Shown piece after piece: positions 1 through 7,393 of a stretch of DNA of 16,263 nucleotides. The stretch spans positions 1-16,263 of the forward strand of contig CALKUG010000283.1 in NCBI GenBank assembly GCA_937996765.1. The letters run 5' to 3'. The position numbers were made by a program, and so were the translations under genes. Position 1 is the stretch's first letter; the number at the start of each line of letters is the position of its first letter. The stretch is from an uncultured Ignavibacteria bacterium. Lineage in GTDB: Bacteria > Bacteroidota > Ignavibacteria > Ignavibacteriales > Ignavibacteriaceae. The notes beneath the pieces are model-generated. The model saw only the letters and a list, made by a program, of their open reading frames with translations, was not told the DNA's origin and did not search any database.

Positions 1-1
1 T

Positions 2-214
2 TCAACCGAAATACAAATAGCGCTTTATTCTTTTGCAACCATAGGGTCGCTTGCAAGAATAATAAACGACAAGCACTGGCTTTCCGATGTACTTTTTGGT
101 GCTGCTGTTGGCTATTTTACCGGAAGAATAGTTTCAGAATATACCCCTGATAAAAATTCAGAACAACTTAATGCTCCTCCGCCTCCTGCTGTTTCATTTA
201 CCATAATGTTTTAA
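2..214 (+). CDS. PAP2-family phosphatase, C-terminal fragment (5' end outside window)
   Basis: The open frame enters from the left edge and ends at TAA 212-214, giving 70 residues. It carries the third PAP2 phosphatase motif, S-L-A-R followed by H-W-L-S-D: the catalytic His codon is at 74-76 and the Asp codon at 86-88. A hydrophobic segment (V-L-F-G-A-A-V-G-Y-F) follows, as in membrane or periplasmic PAP2 enzymes that hydrolyse phosphate esters of lipids, undecaprenyl pyrophosphate or other small substrates. The substrate cannot be told from this fragment. The tail is a polar linker, a run of four prolines, then an ending V-S-F-T-I-M-F. An alternating hydrophobic end with a terminal Phe resembles an outer-membrane beta-strand, but one strand is weak evidence. 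The amylase gene starts 9 nt downstream, so the two are probably co-transcribed. Confidence 0.85.
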   Translation, partial: STEIQIALYSFATIGSLARIINDKHWLSDVLFGAAVGYFTGRIVSEYTPDKNSEQLNAPPPPAVSFTIMF

Positions 215-216
215 GG
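212..216 (+). promoter_or_regulatory. Ribosome binding site of the amylase gene
   Basis: TAAGG lies 7 nt before the ATG at 224 and overlaps the TAA stop of the PAP2 frame. Ribosomes finishing PAP2 therefore end on the Shine-Dalgarno of the next gene, which supports both the chosen start and translational coupling. Confidence 0.6.
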
Positions 217-223
217 TTTAGCT

Positions 224-1993
224 ATGAAAAAACTCTCCATCATTCTACTCTTAGTCACAACAACTCTTTTTTCTCAAAACACTTCCCCGTTCCCCGATTG
301 GGCAAAAGGTGTAGTGTGGTATCAAATTTTTCCGGAGCGTTTTAGAAACGGTGATACAAATAACGACCCCGATGCCACAAAAACTTTTTCCGGTTCTCAT
401 CACAAAGTAAATGAAGATTGGCAGATAACACCCTGGGGCTCTGATTGGTACGCAACCAAGGGTTGGGAAAATGATTACGGACACTTTAACACCGTTTTGA
501 GTTTAAGACGGTATGGCGGTGACTTAGCAGGAGTTATCGAAAAACTGCCTTACATAAAAGAGCTTGGTATAACAGGTATTTATTTCAATCCTCTTTTCGA
601 GGCTAACTCGCTTCACAAATATGACGGTTCATCGTTTCACCATATAGATGTGAATTTTGGTCCAAGCCCCAAACGCGATAGAGAACTGATTGCAACTGAA
701 GACCCCACCAAACCGGAAACATGGGTAATTACATCTGCCGATTCTCTTTTCTTTCAACTTTTGCATAAAGCAAAAGCCATGGGTATAAGAGTGATTATAG
801 ACGGAGTATTTAACCATACCGGAACTGATTTTTTTGCATTTAAAGATATTATTACACACGGCGAAAAATCCCGTTTTAAAAACTGGTTTATGATAAACTC
901 ATTCGATGACCCCAAAACTTCAAAAAACGAATTTGATTACAAAGGTTGGTGGGATATCAGCGATCTTCCACAACTAAACAGAGATGAAAAAACACTACAT
1001 ACCGAAGTAAGGGAGTATGTTTTTAATGCAACTCGTAAATGGCTCGATCCGAATAACGATGGTAATCCTGAAGATGGCATAGACGGATGGCGACTTGATG
1101 TTGCACGCGATGTACCGCTTGGCTTTTGGAAGGAATGGTCAGCAGTTGTAAAAGCCCTAAACCCACAAGCACTTATTATAGGTGAGCTGTGGGAGCTCTC
1201 CCCGGATTTTGTAAGTGAGTCGGGTCCTTTTGATGCATTAATGAACTATACTTTTGCCATAGCTGTATCTGATTATTTTATAGACAAAACAACAAAAATC
1301 AGCAAGAGAGAATTTATCAATCGCCTCAGAGAAATTGACACCGTTTACCCAAAGCGGAATTTGGATTTGCTTCAAAACCTTATGACATCTCATGACACCG
1401 AGCGACTATCCAGCTTGATTAAAAATCCCGATAGAAATTATGACAGAGATGCCGATCAACGCAACTCGAACTATTCCCCCGCTAAACCCACCGAGCAAGA
1501 GTATAAAATTCAAAAGCTCATACTCGCTTTTCAAACAGCGTATCGCGGTGCGCCGATGGTGTATTATGGTGATGAAGTTGGGATGTGGGGTGCAGATGAC
1601 CCCCACTGCCGCAAGCCGATGATTTGGAGCGACATTAAATACGATAACGAAGTTATAAACGATGATACCCAATTTAAGACCGGCTTTGGTGATTACACAG
1701 TAAGCGTAAACACCGACCTATTAAACTACTATAAGCAACTACTTGAATTGAGAAGCAAATATCCTGCATTACGCGAGGGCGAAATAAACTTTGTAGAAAC
1801 GGGTTCAGAGAATGTGGTTGCATTTACCAGGGAGAGTAATGGCACTACGTTACTTTGCGTTTTTAATTCTGCCGGTGAGCAATATTCCCTAAACTCCCTA
1901 ATTCATAGTGAAATGAACTGTGTTGTATCGGGTGAAAGAATTACTCCTCAGAGTGTTTTACCCGGTTACCAAGCACTAATACTAAAGAAATAA
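224..1993 (+). CDS. Secreted alpha-amylase family (GH13) glycoside hydrolase
   Basis: A 589-residue GH13 enzyme that should hydrolyse alpha-glucosidic bonds in starch-, glycogen- or maltodextrin-like glucans. Residues 1-18 (M-K-K, hydrophobic core, ending L-F-S-Q) look like a signal peptide, so periplasmic or surface location is likely. The (beta/alpha)8 barrel motifs are all present: region I D193-G-V-F-N-H198, region II G288-W-R-L-D292 (nucleophile), region III G320-E321 (general acid/base), and region IV S389-H390-D391 (transition-state Asp). The final 70 or so residues form the usual C-terminal beta-sandwich. There is no N-terminal CBM34-like domain as in classic neopullulanases. The opening (D-W-A-K-G-V-V-W-Y-Q-I-F-P-E-R-F) still resembles the neopullulanase/cyclomaltodextrinase side of the family; the subfamily is an inference. 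It sits between PAP2 and mfd on one strand, and its TAA overlaps the mfd ATG. No SusC/SusD-type uptake genes are in the window. Confidence 0.93.
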   Translation: MKKLSIILLLVTTTLFSQNTSPFPDWAKGVVWYQIFPERFRNGDTNNDPDATKTFSGSHHKVNEDWQITPWGSDWYATKGWENDYGHFNTVLSLRRYGGDLAGVIEKLPYIKELGITGIYFNPLFEANSLHKYDGSSFHHIDVNFGPSPKRDRELIATEDPTKPETWVITSADSLFFQLLHKAKAMGIRVIIDGVFNHTGTDFFAFKDIITHGEKSRFKNWFMINSFDDPKTSKNEFDYKGWWDISDLPQLNRDEKTLHTEVREYVFNATRKWLDPNNDGNPEDGIDGWRLDVARDVPLGFWKEWSAVVKALNPQALIIGELWELSPDFVSESGPFDALMNYTFAIAVSDYFIDKTTKISKREFINRLREIDTVYPKRNLDLLQNLMTSHDTERLSSLIKNPDRNYDRDADQRNSNYSPAKPTEQEYKIQKLILAFQTAYRGAPMVYYGDEVGMWGADDPHCRKPMIWSDIKYDNEVINDDTQFKTGFGDYTVSVNTDLLNYYKQLLELRSKYPALREGEINFVETGSENVVAFTRESNGTTLLCVFNSAGEQYSLNSLIHSEMNCVVSGERITPQSVLPGYQALILKK

Positions 1994-4900
1994 TGATTAA
2001 TAACGAAGCACAAAAATTATTAAAGAAGTTACCCACTCTCCTTTCATTTGCTGATCTCATTCAGGAAAGTGATAGCGGGATAAAAAAAATAACTACGTTT
2101 ACCGGAGCGAGTAAAAACCTATTTATCGCACACATTTTCGAAAAACGTGATACCATTCTCCTCTTGTACCCGGAGCAACAACTGCTTTTAGAAAGCGCTG
2201 TTGAACTTGCGCTGCTTGGGTTAGAATCTTATTTGATTCCCATCACCGAAATAACCGAAGAGGCATTACAGGAGCGTATCACCACAATCTCCCAGCGTAA
2301 AAAGGCAATTATATTAGCCGAGTACTCAACTCTGTTTTTACCCTTTCCTTCAAAAAACACCCTTAAAAAAGATTTGCTTTCCATAAATCTCGAAGGAGAA
2401 ATAGGATATAAAAATCTGCTCGATTTATTTGGCGAGTATGCGTATCAACGTGAGCAATTTGTGGAACAACCCGGAACGTTTGCAGTTCGCGGGGCGATTG
2501 TGGATGTATGGTCGTACAGCGAAAGATCACCGGTGCGCATTGAGTTTGACGGTGATTTTGTTGAATCACTTCGCTACTTCGACCCCGATAGTCAACGCTC
2601 AGTAACCACTATCACTCACTGTACTATTGCTCCGAAGGTAGTAGAATCGCAAGAGACCTCGCAGTTAATAGAATATTTAAGCAACCCCATGGTTATTGCT
2701 TCTATTGAAGAACTACGTGCTATTACACCACCTCAACCCATTCAATCCATTCATGAAACAATAGTTGAACCAAAAATCAGTGAAAAAGAATTAGAGAATC
2801 TTTACCTCGAAGAGTTTCCTGAACCCGACCTTGAAAAAATTGGGGTGAACACAAAGGAAACTATTGGTCTGCAAATTGAAGACATTGAAAAGCTTAGTGT
2901 AACTTTTCCTTCGCTTTGGCTTCTCGAACACCGTCTGCATGGCGATGGTGTTGAAGACCTCTTCCTTCGTTCTGCTCCAACCATACACTCGAATTACGAG
3001 CGCTTATTTAACGCAATAATCGAGCACAAAGAACAAGGATTTAAAACCTTAATTGCCGTAGAAAACAACTTCCAAGCCGAGAGGTTCTCGGATTTATTGG
3101 CAGAGTATAAAAGTGAATTAGCAACGTGTATTGATGAAGGAATGCTTTCGGTTGTAAACCTACCTGTTAAAGAGGGGTTTAAGTCGCTTCCTGAAAAACT
3201 GCTGTTACTTACTGACTATCAGATTTTTAATAAACCTTATCGTACTAAAATTTCTTCCAGCGTATTAAAAAAGAAACCTCGCAATAAAGAGTTCGCTTCC
3301 ATTAAAAACGGTGATTATGTAGTACACGAGCAATACGGAGTTGCTCGATACGGTGGTTTGGCAACCATCAAAATTGGGGATGTTGACCAAGAATCCATGA
3401 AACTCATTTTCGATAAGGGCGGAATAGTATATGTAAACTTGAGCTATCTGCACTTGGTGAAAAAGTTTTCTTCGAAAGAAGGTTTTACACCTCATTTAAC
3501 CGAACTCGGTACCAATGAGTGGACAAACACCACCAAGAAAACCAAAAAGAAAATAGTTGAAATGGCGAGAGAGTTAATAACACTCTACGCCAAAAGACGT
3601 TCAGCACCGGGGTATGCTTTTAATGCAGATACTGTTTGGCAACGCGAGCTTGAGCAATCATTTATTTATGAAGCTACCCCCGACCAGGTAAAAGCAACCG
3701 ACGATATTAAGCAAGATATGATGGCAAACTATCCTATGGATAGATTGGTAGTTGGCGATGTTGGCTTTGGTAAAACTGAGGTTGCAGTAAGAGCGGCATT
3801 TAAAGCTATTCAGGAAGGCAAACAAGCCGCAGTACTTGTCCCTACTACCATTCTTGCCGAACAACACTTTAACACGTTTAGAGACCGCCTTTCGCAGTTT
3901 CCCGTAACAGTTGAAGTAATGTCGCGCTTTCAAACAAAACAGAAACAAAAAGAAATAGTTGAAACTCTTGCACAAGGTAAAACCGATATCGTTATCGGAA
4001 CACACCGGCTCATTTCTAAAGATGTGGTGTTTAAGGATTTAGGCATTCTTATCATAGATGAAGAGCATCGCTTTGGTGTAATGGCAAAGGAAAAACTCAG
4101 ACAAATAAAAGAGAACGTTGATACACTTACTCTTACCGCCACCCCAATTCCTCGCACATTAAATATGAGTTTACTTGGTGCACGGGATCTTTCGATTATT
4201 GCCACTCCGCCTCTGAACAGGCAACCAATTGTAACCAGAGTGATTGAGTTTGATGTTTACAAAATCAAGCAGATAATTACAACGGAACTTCTCCGTCACG
4301 GTCAAGTGTATATTGTGCACGATCGCATCAATTCAATTGATCGCCTTGCCGGGTATATTTCTAAATATGTTCCTGAAGCGCGCATCGCCATTGCGCACGG
4401 CAGGGTGAAACCCCAGCTGCTTGAAGAGATAATTCATAATTTCTCACAAAAGAAATTCGATATTCTTATTTCCACAAAAATTATAGAATCGGGAATAGAT
4501 ATCCCAAATGTGAATACCATAATTGTAAACAGAGCAGATAGATTTGGACTTGCAGAGCTTCATCAGCTCCGTGGGCGGGTGGGACGCTCAGACCGACAAG
4601 CATACGCCTATTTTCTTGTACCTTCTCTGCAAGGGTTAACGGCAATAACTACCAAACGCCTTCAAGCGATAGAAGAAAACTCGGATATTGGCTCGGGTTT
4701 TAACATTGCTATGCGTGATTTAGAAATACGCGGTGCGGGTAATTTACTGGGTACACAACAAAGCGGATTTATTGACGAAGTGGGATTCGACCTCTACATA
4801 AAAATGATTAACGAAGCGGTAGAAGAATTAAAACGCGAAGAATTTAAGGATGTATTTACTAATCTGCCCAAACAGGAATTAAGAACCGACCCCACCATTG

Positions 4901-5403
4901 ATGCACATTTTGAAATTGGAATCCCCACGGCGTATATGCCCGATCAAATTGATAGATTAGGTTTTTATACTTCGGTGCTGCAAGTTGCCTCTATGCCTGA
5001 GCTTATGGATATTAGAGAAGAATTAAAAGATAGGTTTGGTTCGTTACCTATAACGGTAAAACGATTGATAGGCATAGCCCAATTAAAATATTACTCTTCT
5101 CGTGCATTGTTTGATCGTGTTATTATTCGTAAAGACCAAACAACTATTTTGTTACCAAAAGGCAAACACGAAGAGTATTATCAAAACGCTTTTCAATTGT
5201 TACTTGGGCATTTAATGGAAAAACACCGCGACCGCGTGCAGTTCCAACAACAGCAGGATACTTTGCGATTGGTGATTAAAAATTTGTTTGCTCAACCGGA
5301 AGGACAATTAAAATTTGTTATTGGTTTTGCAAAAGAAATAGCGGTGCTCTTTAATACCATTGATGGTAAAGAAGAAACACCGCTTTTTGATTCCGACTAC
5401 TAA
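1993..5403 (+). CDS. mfd: Transcription-repair coupling factor Mfd
   Basis: Full-length Mfd, 1136 residues (E. coli 1148). It is the cytoplasmic dsDNA translocase that pushes stalled RNA polymerase off lesions and recruits UvrA. The N-terminal part (to about residue 290) is the UvrB-like module with a degenerate nucleotide site. The RNA-polymerase-interacting CarD-like domain starts near residue 437 (G440-D-Y-V-V-H-E-Q-Y-G). The translocase core has Walker A G588-D-V-G-F-G-K594-T595, the DEEH box 689-692, T715-A-T-P-I-P-R-T, and motif VI R860-G-R-V-G-R865. A C-terminal TRCF (D7) domain follows, around residues 970-1070. The start ATG overlaps the amylase stop as TAATG. With only a weak AAGAAA-like sequence before it, initiation probably depends on coupled translation. 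It converges with the GS-like gene, with 7 nt between the two stop codons. Confidence 0.98.
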   Translation: MINNEAQKLLKKLPTLLSFADLIQESDSGIKKITTFTGASKNLFIAHIFEKRDTILLLYPEQQLLLESAVELALLGLESYLIPITEITEEALQERITTISQRKKAIILAEYSTLFLPFPSKNTLKKDLLSINLEGEIGYKNLLDLFGEYAYQREQFVEQPGTFAVRGAIVDVWSYSERSPVRIEFDGDFVESLRYFDPDSQRSVTTITHCTIAPKVVESQETSQLIEYLSNPMVIASIEELRAITPPQPIQSIHETIVEPKISEKELENLYLEEFPEPDLEKIGVNTKETIGLQIEDIEKLSVTFPSLWLLEHRLHGDGVEDLFLRSAPTIHSNYERLFNAIIEHKEQGFKTLIAVENNFQAERFSDLLAEYKSELATCIDEGMLSVVNLPVKEGFKSLPEKLLLLTDYQIFNKPYRTKISSSVLKKKPRNKEFASIKNGDYVVHEQYGVARYGGLATIKIGDVDQESMKLIFDKGGIVYVNLSYLHLVKKFSSKEGFTPHLTELGTNEWTNTTKKTKKKIVEMARELITLYAKRRSAPGYAFNADTVWQRELEQSFIYEATPDQVKATDDIKQDMMANYPMDRLVVGDVGFGKTEVAVRAAFKAIQEGKQAAVLVPTTILAEQHFNTFRDRLSQFPVTVEVMSRFQTKQKQKEIVETLAQGKTDIVIGTHRLISKDVVFKDLGILIIDEEHRFGVMAKEKLRQIKENVDTLTLTATPIPRTLNMSLLGARDLSIIATPPLNRQPIVTRVIEFDVYKIKQIITTELLRHGQVYIVHDRINSIDRLAGYISKYVPEARIAIAHGRVKPQLLEEIIHNFSQKKFDILISTKIIESGIDIPNVNTIIVNRADRFGLAELHQLRGRVGRSDRQAYAYFLVPSLQGLTAITTKRLQAIEENSDIGSGFNIAMRDLEIRGAGNLLGTQQSGFIDEVGFDLYIKMINEAVEELKREEFKDVFTNLPKQELRTDPTIDAHFEIGIPTAYMPDQIDRLGFYTSVLQVASMPELMDIREELKDRFGSLPITVKRLIGIAQLKYYSSRALFDRVIIRKDQTTILLPKGKHEEYYQNAFQLLLGHLMEKHRDRVQFQQQQDTLRLVIKNLFAQPEGQLKFVIGFAKEIAVLFNTIDGKEETPLFDSDY

Positions 5404-5410
5404 CACTTTT

Positions 5411-6946
5411 TTAGTGTCTGTGTAAATCCTTATGCATAATTTTCCGAGTCTCGGCTAATCTATCATCGGCAGGTAAATCGGCAAGGTATTTATTCATCTT
5501 CTCGTCGTTTTCTTCTTCGAGAAGTTTTGCCACATATTCAATTATTGATGGCGGGAAAATATCCTCGCGTTCATACAACTCTCTTTTTCCTCTGAGCACT
5601 CGTGCCGATTCAACGCAACTCTTTGGCAGACTTGGCAATCGTTGAAGTAGCTCTTTATCCTTGAAAATATTTCCGGTAACATAGAGTGATTCAGAGAGCT
5701 CCGATGAATCAGGATGTGTTAATCCCCACTGTGCTGCCATAGTGATACCTGCCAACAGCAAATGAGTTATTGCACTGCCATCAGGGCTACGGAGCTCAAC
5801 GGTTTGACGGCCTTGATCGGAGACGTACTTTTCTTTTTGTTGAGGGTTGAGTTGCGAAGCTAAGTCGGCAACATTATTCCAGCCAAGCGGAACGCGAATC
5901 ATAGCACTTCTATTTCTATCACTCCAGCAAATTCTTGTAGGAGCTTCTTGGTTTGGCACTAAACGCAAGTAGGCTGCGGATGTGGTGTTACCAAACGAAG
6001 TGAGCGAATCAGCATAGTGGCATAAGCCGCCTATGAGTTTGCGAGCATCGGGGGTAAGCTTGCCTGCCTCGGTCATAGCGTTTTTACCATCCTTACGCAA
6101 CTCCATATGAATATGATAACCATTACCTGCAATGCCTTCTTCAAGCTTGGGAGAGAATGTAGCTACAGCATTGTACTTAAGTGCAATGTTGCGAATTAAC
6201 CACTTGGAAAGAACCAGATTATCGGCAGCTTCATCAATAGGAACGGGTAAAAATTCTATTTCAAGTTGTTCGGCTTGTTTACCGCGAATTTCTTCGAGGT
6301 CGGAGCGAACGCTTTCAAAAGAGCCAACTTCGCTATGGGCATATTTAACCTCACCGGTAAGCATAGCAATATGGCGAACCATTTCGTTGAGCATAGAGCC
6401 CGACTTTACAAACGGTGATGAAGCATGATACCCACGTTGTTTTTCTGCGGCATACAGTTTTGATTCAGGCGTGCCAATTAAAAAGAATTCCAATTCACCT
6501 AATGCGTATAAATCGTAGCCGGTTGTTTCCTTAAATAATCGGTGTGCATTACGCGCAACATTATCCGGTGCAATAGAGGCAAGATTACCTTCGGCGGTAA
6601 CATAGCGACAAATAAAATCTAAACTTTTAGAATCAAAGGGATTTAAAAAAGCAGTTTTATAGATGGGAATAACATAAACATCAGAAAGTGAAACATCAAC
6701 TAAGCCCTTAAACAACGAGCTGCCATCTGCTCGCTCACCATCGGCAAGTATGCGTTCAATTTGCCTTCTGTTGGTGATGGGAATTTTTAATTCTTTTAAT
6801 TTACCGTCTAATCCAAAATAATGAAATGTGATAAGCTCACACTGTTGCTGAAGAAATACTTTAATTAAATCTTCACGTGTGAATTCTTCTTTTGGTTTGT
6901 TTAATATGCGAGTGAGAGGATTCTCAAGCGCAAAGCGATTTTCCAT
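5411..6946 (-). CDS. Glutamine synthetase family protein (divergent)
   Basis: A 511-residue GS-fold ligase with an N-terminal beta-grasp part and a C-terminal catalytic domain. Ligands of the ATP/metal site are recognisable (numbering from the ATG at 6946): E151-L-E153, E206 (S-E-V-G), E229 (Q-L-E-I), H278 in G-N-G-Y-H-I-H, then A-Y-L-R-L-V-P and R344-N-R-S-A348, and later V-E-L-R-S-P-D. So it probably makes a gamma-glutamyl amide or related ATP-dependent bond. Two things are odd. E206 and E229 are 23 residues apart, against 8 in enteric GlnA (E212/E220), because of an extra charged segment. The usual N-P-Y-L after the R-x-P-D motif is replaced by A-I-T-H-L. Whether it makes glutamine or another product is open. 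An in-frame ATG lies 5 codons upstream (6961), but A-A-G-G-A sits 5 nt before the ATG at 6946, so I chose the latter. The DUF6132-like gene lies about 80 nt upstream on the same strand. No glnB/amtB neighbour is present. Confidence 0.9.
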   Translation of the reverse strand: MENRFALENPLTRILNKPKEEFTREDLIKVFLQQQCELITFHYFGLDGKLKELKIPITNRRQIERILADGERADGSSLFKGLVDVSLSDVYVIPIYKTAFLNPFDSKSLDFICRYVTAEGNLASIAPDNVARNAHRLFKETTGYDLYALGELEFFLIGTPESKLYAAEKQRGYHASSPFVKSGSMLNEMVRHIAMLTGEVKYAHSEVGSFESVRSDLEEIRGKQAEQLEIEFLPVPIDEAADNLVLSKWLIRNIALKYNAVATFSPKLEEGIAGNGYHIHMELRKDGKNAMTEAGKLTPDARKLIGGLCHYADSLTSFGNTTSAAYLRLVPNQEAPTRICWSDRNRSAMIRVPLGWNNVADLASQLNPQQKEKYVSDQGRQTVELRSPDGSAITHLLLAGITMAAQWGLTHPDSSELSESLYVTGNIFKDKELLQRLPSLPKSCVESARVLRGKRELYEREDIFPPSIIEYVAKLLEEENDEKMNKYLADLPADDRLAETRKIMHKDLHRH

Positions 6947-6951
6947 ACAAA

Positions 6952-6956
6952 TCCTT
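6952..6956 (-). promoter_or_regulatory. Ribosome binding site deciding the GS-like start
   Basis: Read on the minus strand this is AAGGA, 5 nt before the ATG at 6946. It lies inside the five codons that would be added by the upstream ATG at 6961, so it favours the shorter 511-residue protein. Confidence 0.6.
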
Positions 6957-7026
6957 AACATTTAATTGCAAGAGAGTCAGGAAAATTACGAAGAATCCCT
7001 AAATATGTATATCTTTTTCCGGAATA

Positions 7027-7242
7027 TTATTCCGCTTTACTTTCTTTTTTGCCCGAAGGGAGCAGAAATGCAGCCCCAACAAGGGCTCCGTATAATGTGC
7101 TATAAAAAGGGTTGCTCTGTATTGCACACTGTCCGTTGTTACATCCTATAAAATAGTAGTAGGCATATCCAACAACCGCTCCGGCAACTACCGGCCAGCC
7201 TTTTTTTGCATAAATAAGTATTCTATCCATAGTGTATCTCAT
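7027..7242 (-). CDS. Small two-helix membrane protein, DUF6132-like
   Basis: A 71-residue protein with two predicted membrane segments (about 15-33 and 47-62) joined by a short loop containing C34 and C39 (C-N-N-G-Q-C), followed by S-N-P-F-Y-S-T-L-Y-G-A-L. It ends in a charged tail (K-K-E-S-K-A-E). This pattern, helix then G-C-x4-C then S-N-P-x-x-S-T-x-Y-G-A, is what I recall for the DUF6132 family of Bacteroidota-type bacteria. The family's function is not known to me. The cysteine pair facing one side of the membrane suggests a redox or metal role, which is inference. ATGs at 7242 and 7230 are both possible and neither has a clear Shine-Dalgarno. The gene reads towards the GS-like gene about 80 nt downstream. 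Its stop codon lies in a short inverted repeat (about 7019-7034) with no T-tract on this strand. Confidence 0.75.
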   Translation of the reverse strand: MRYTMDRILIYAKKGWPVVAGAVVGYAYYYFIGCNNGQCAIQSNPFYSTLYGALVGAAFLLPSGKKESKAE

Positions 7243-7393
7243 TCTATCTGTTCAAATCTAAAAAAAAACTTGTATATTGAGTAATATGATGAATTACGTC
7301 TTGTTGGGTTACATTTTTTTACAGTAATTTTATCTGACTTGTTTTTATTTTGATAATTGTATCATTTTAGTCGTTAAACTTTTGAGAGATTTC
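7243..7393. promoter_or_regulatory. Divergent intergenic region, probable promoters for both sides
   Basis: This 151-bp AT-rich region separates the minus-strand DUF6132-like gene from the plus-strand PorV-like gene, so promoters for both should lie here. It contains a run of A at about 7260-7268, an inverted repeat GTAAT-N7-ATTAC at 7281-7297 that could be an operator, and TTGTTT (7339-7344) with TATCAT (7360-7365) at a 15-nt spacing, a poor -35/-10 pair for the PorV-like gene. No promoter can be assigned with confidence. Confidence 0.35.

Noticed and set aside
3658..4005. Minus-strand ORF of 115 residues inside mfd
   Set aside because: It is antisense to the Mfd Walker A region. Its Cys/Phe-rich composition is typical of a shadow frame.
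5403..5417. Possible terminator hairpin between mfd and the GS-like gene (ACACT, T5, AGTGT)
   Set aside because: The stem is only 5 bp and AT-rich, includes coding and stop codons of both genes, and has no T-run after it. It is too weak to call.
7019..7034. Inverted repeat CGGAAT/ATTCCG at the end of the DUF6132-like gene
   Set aside because: The 6-bp stem lacks a downstream T-tract on the transcribed (minus) strand, so read-through to the GS-like gene is more likely than termination.
6966..7151. Plus-strand ORF of 61 residues between the GS-like and PorV-like genes
   Set aside because: It overlaps the DUF6132-like gene on the opposite strand, which has a coherent two-helix and Cys-pair pattern. 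This ORF has no recognisable features.
7382..7384. TTG start for the PorV-like gene
   Set aside because: The ATG at 7394 gives a standard signal peptide and has a GAGAG upstream. The TTG adds only four residues with no better ribosome binding site.
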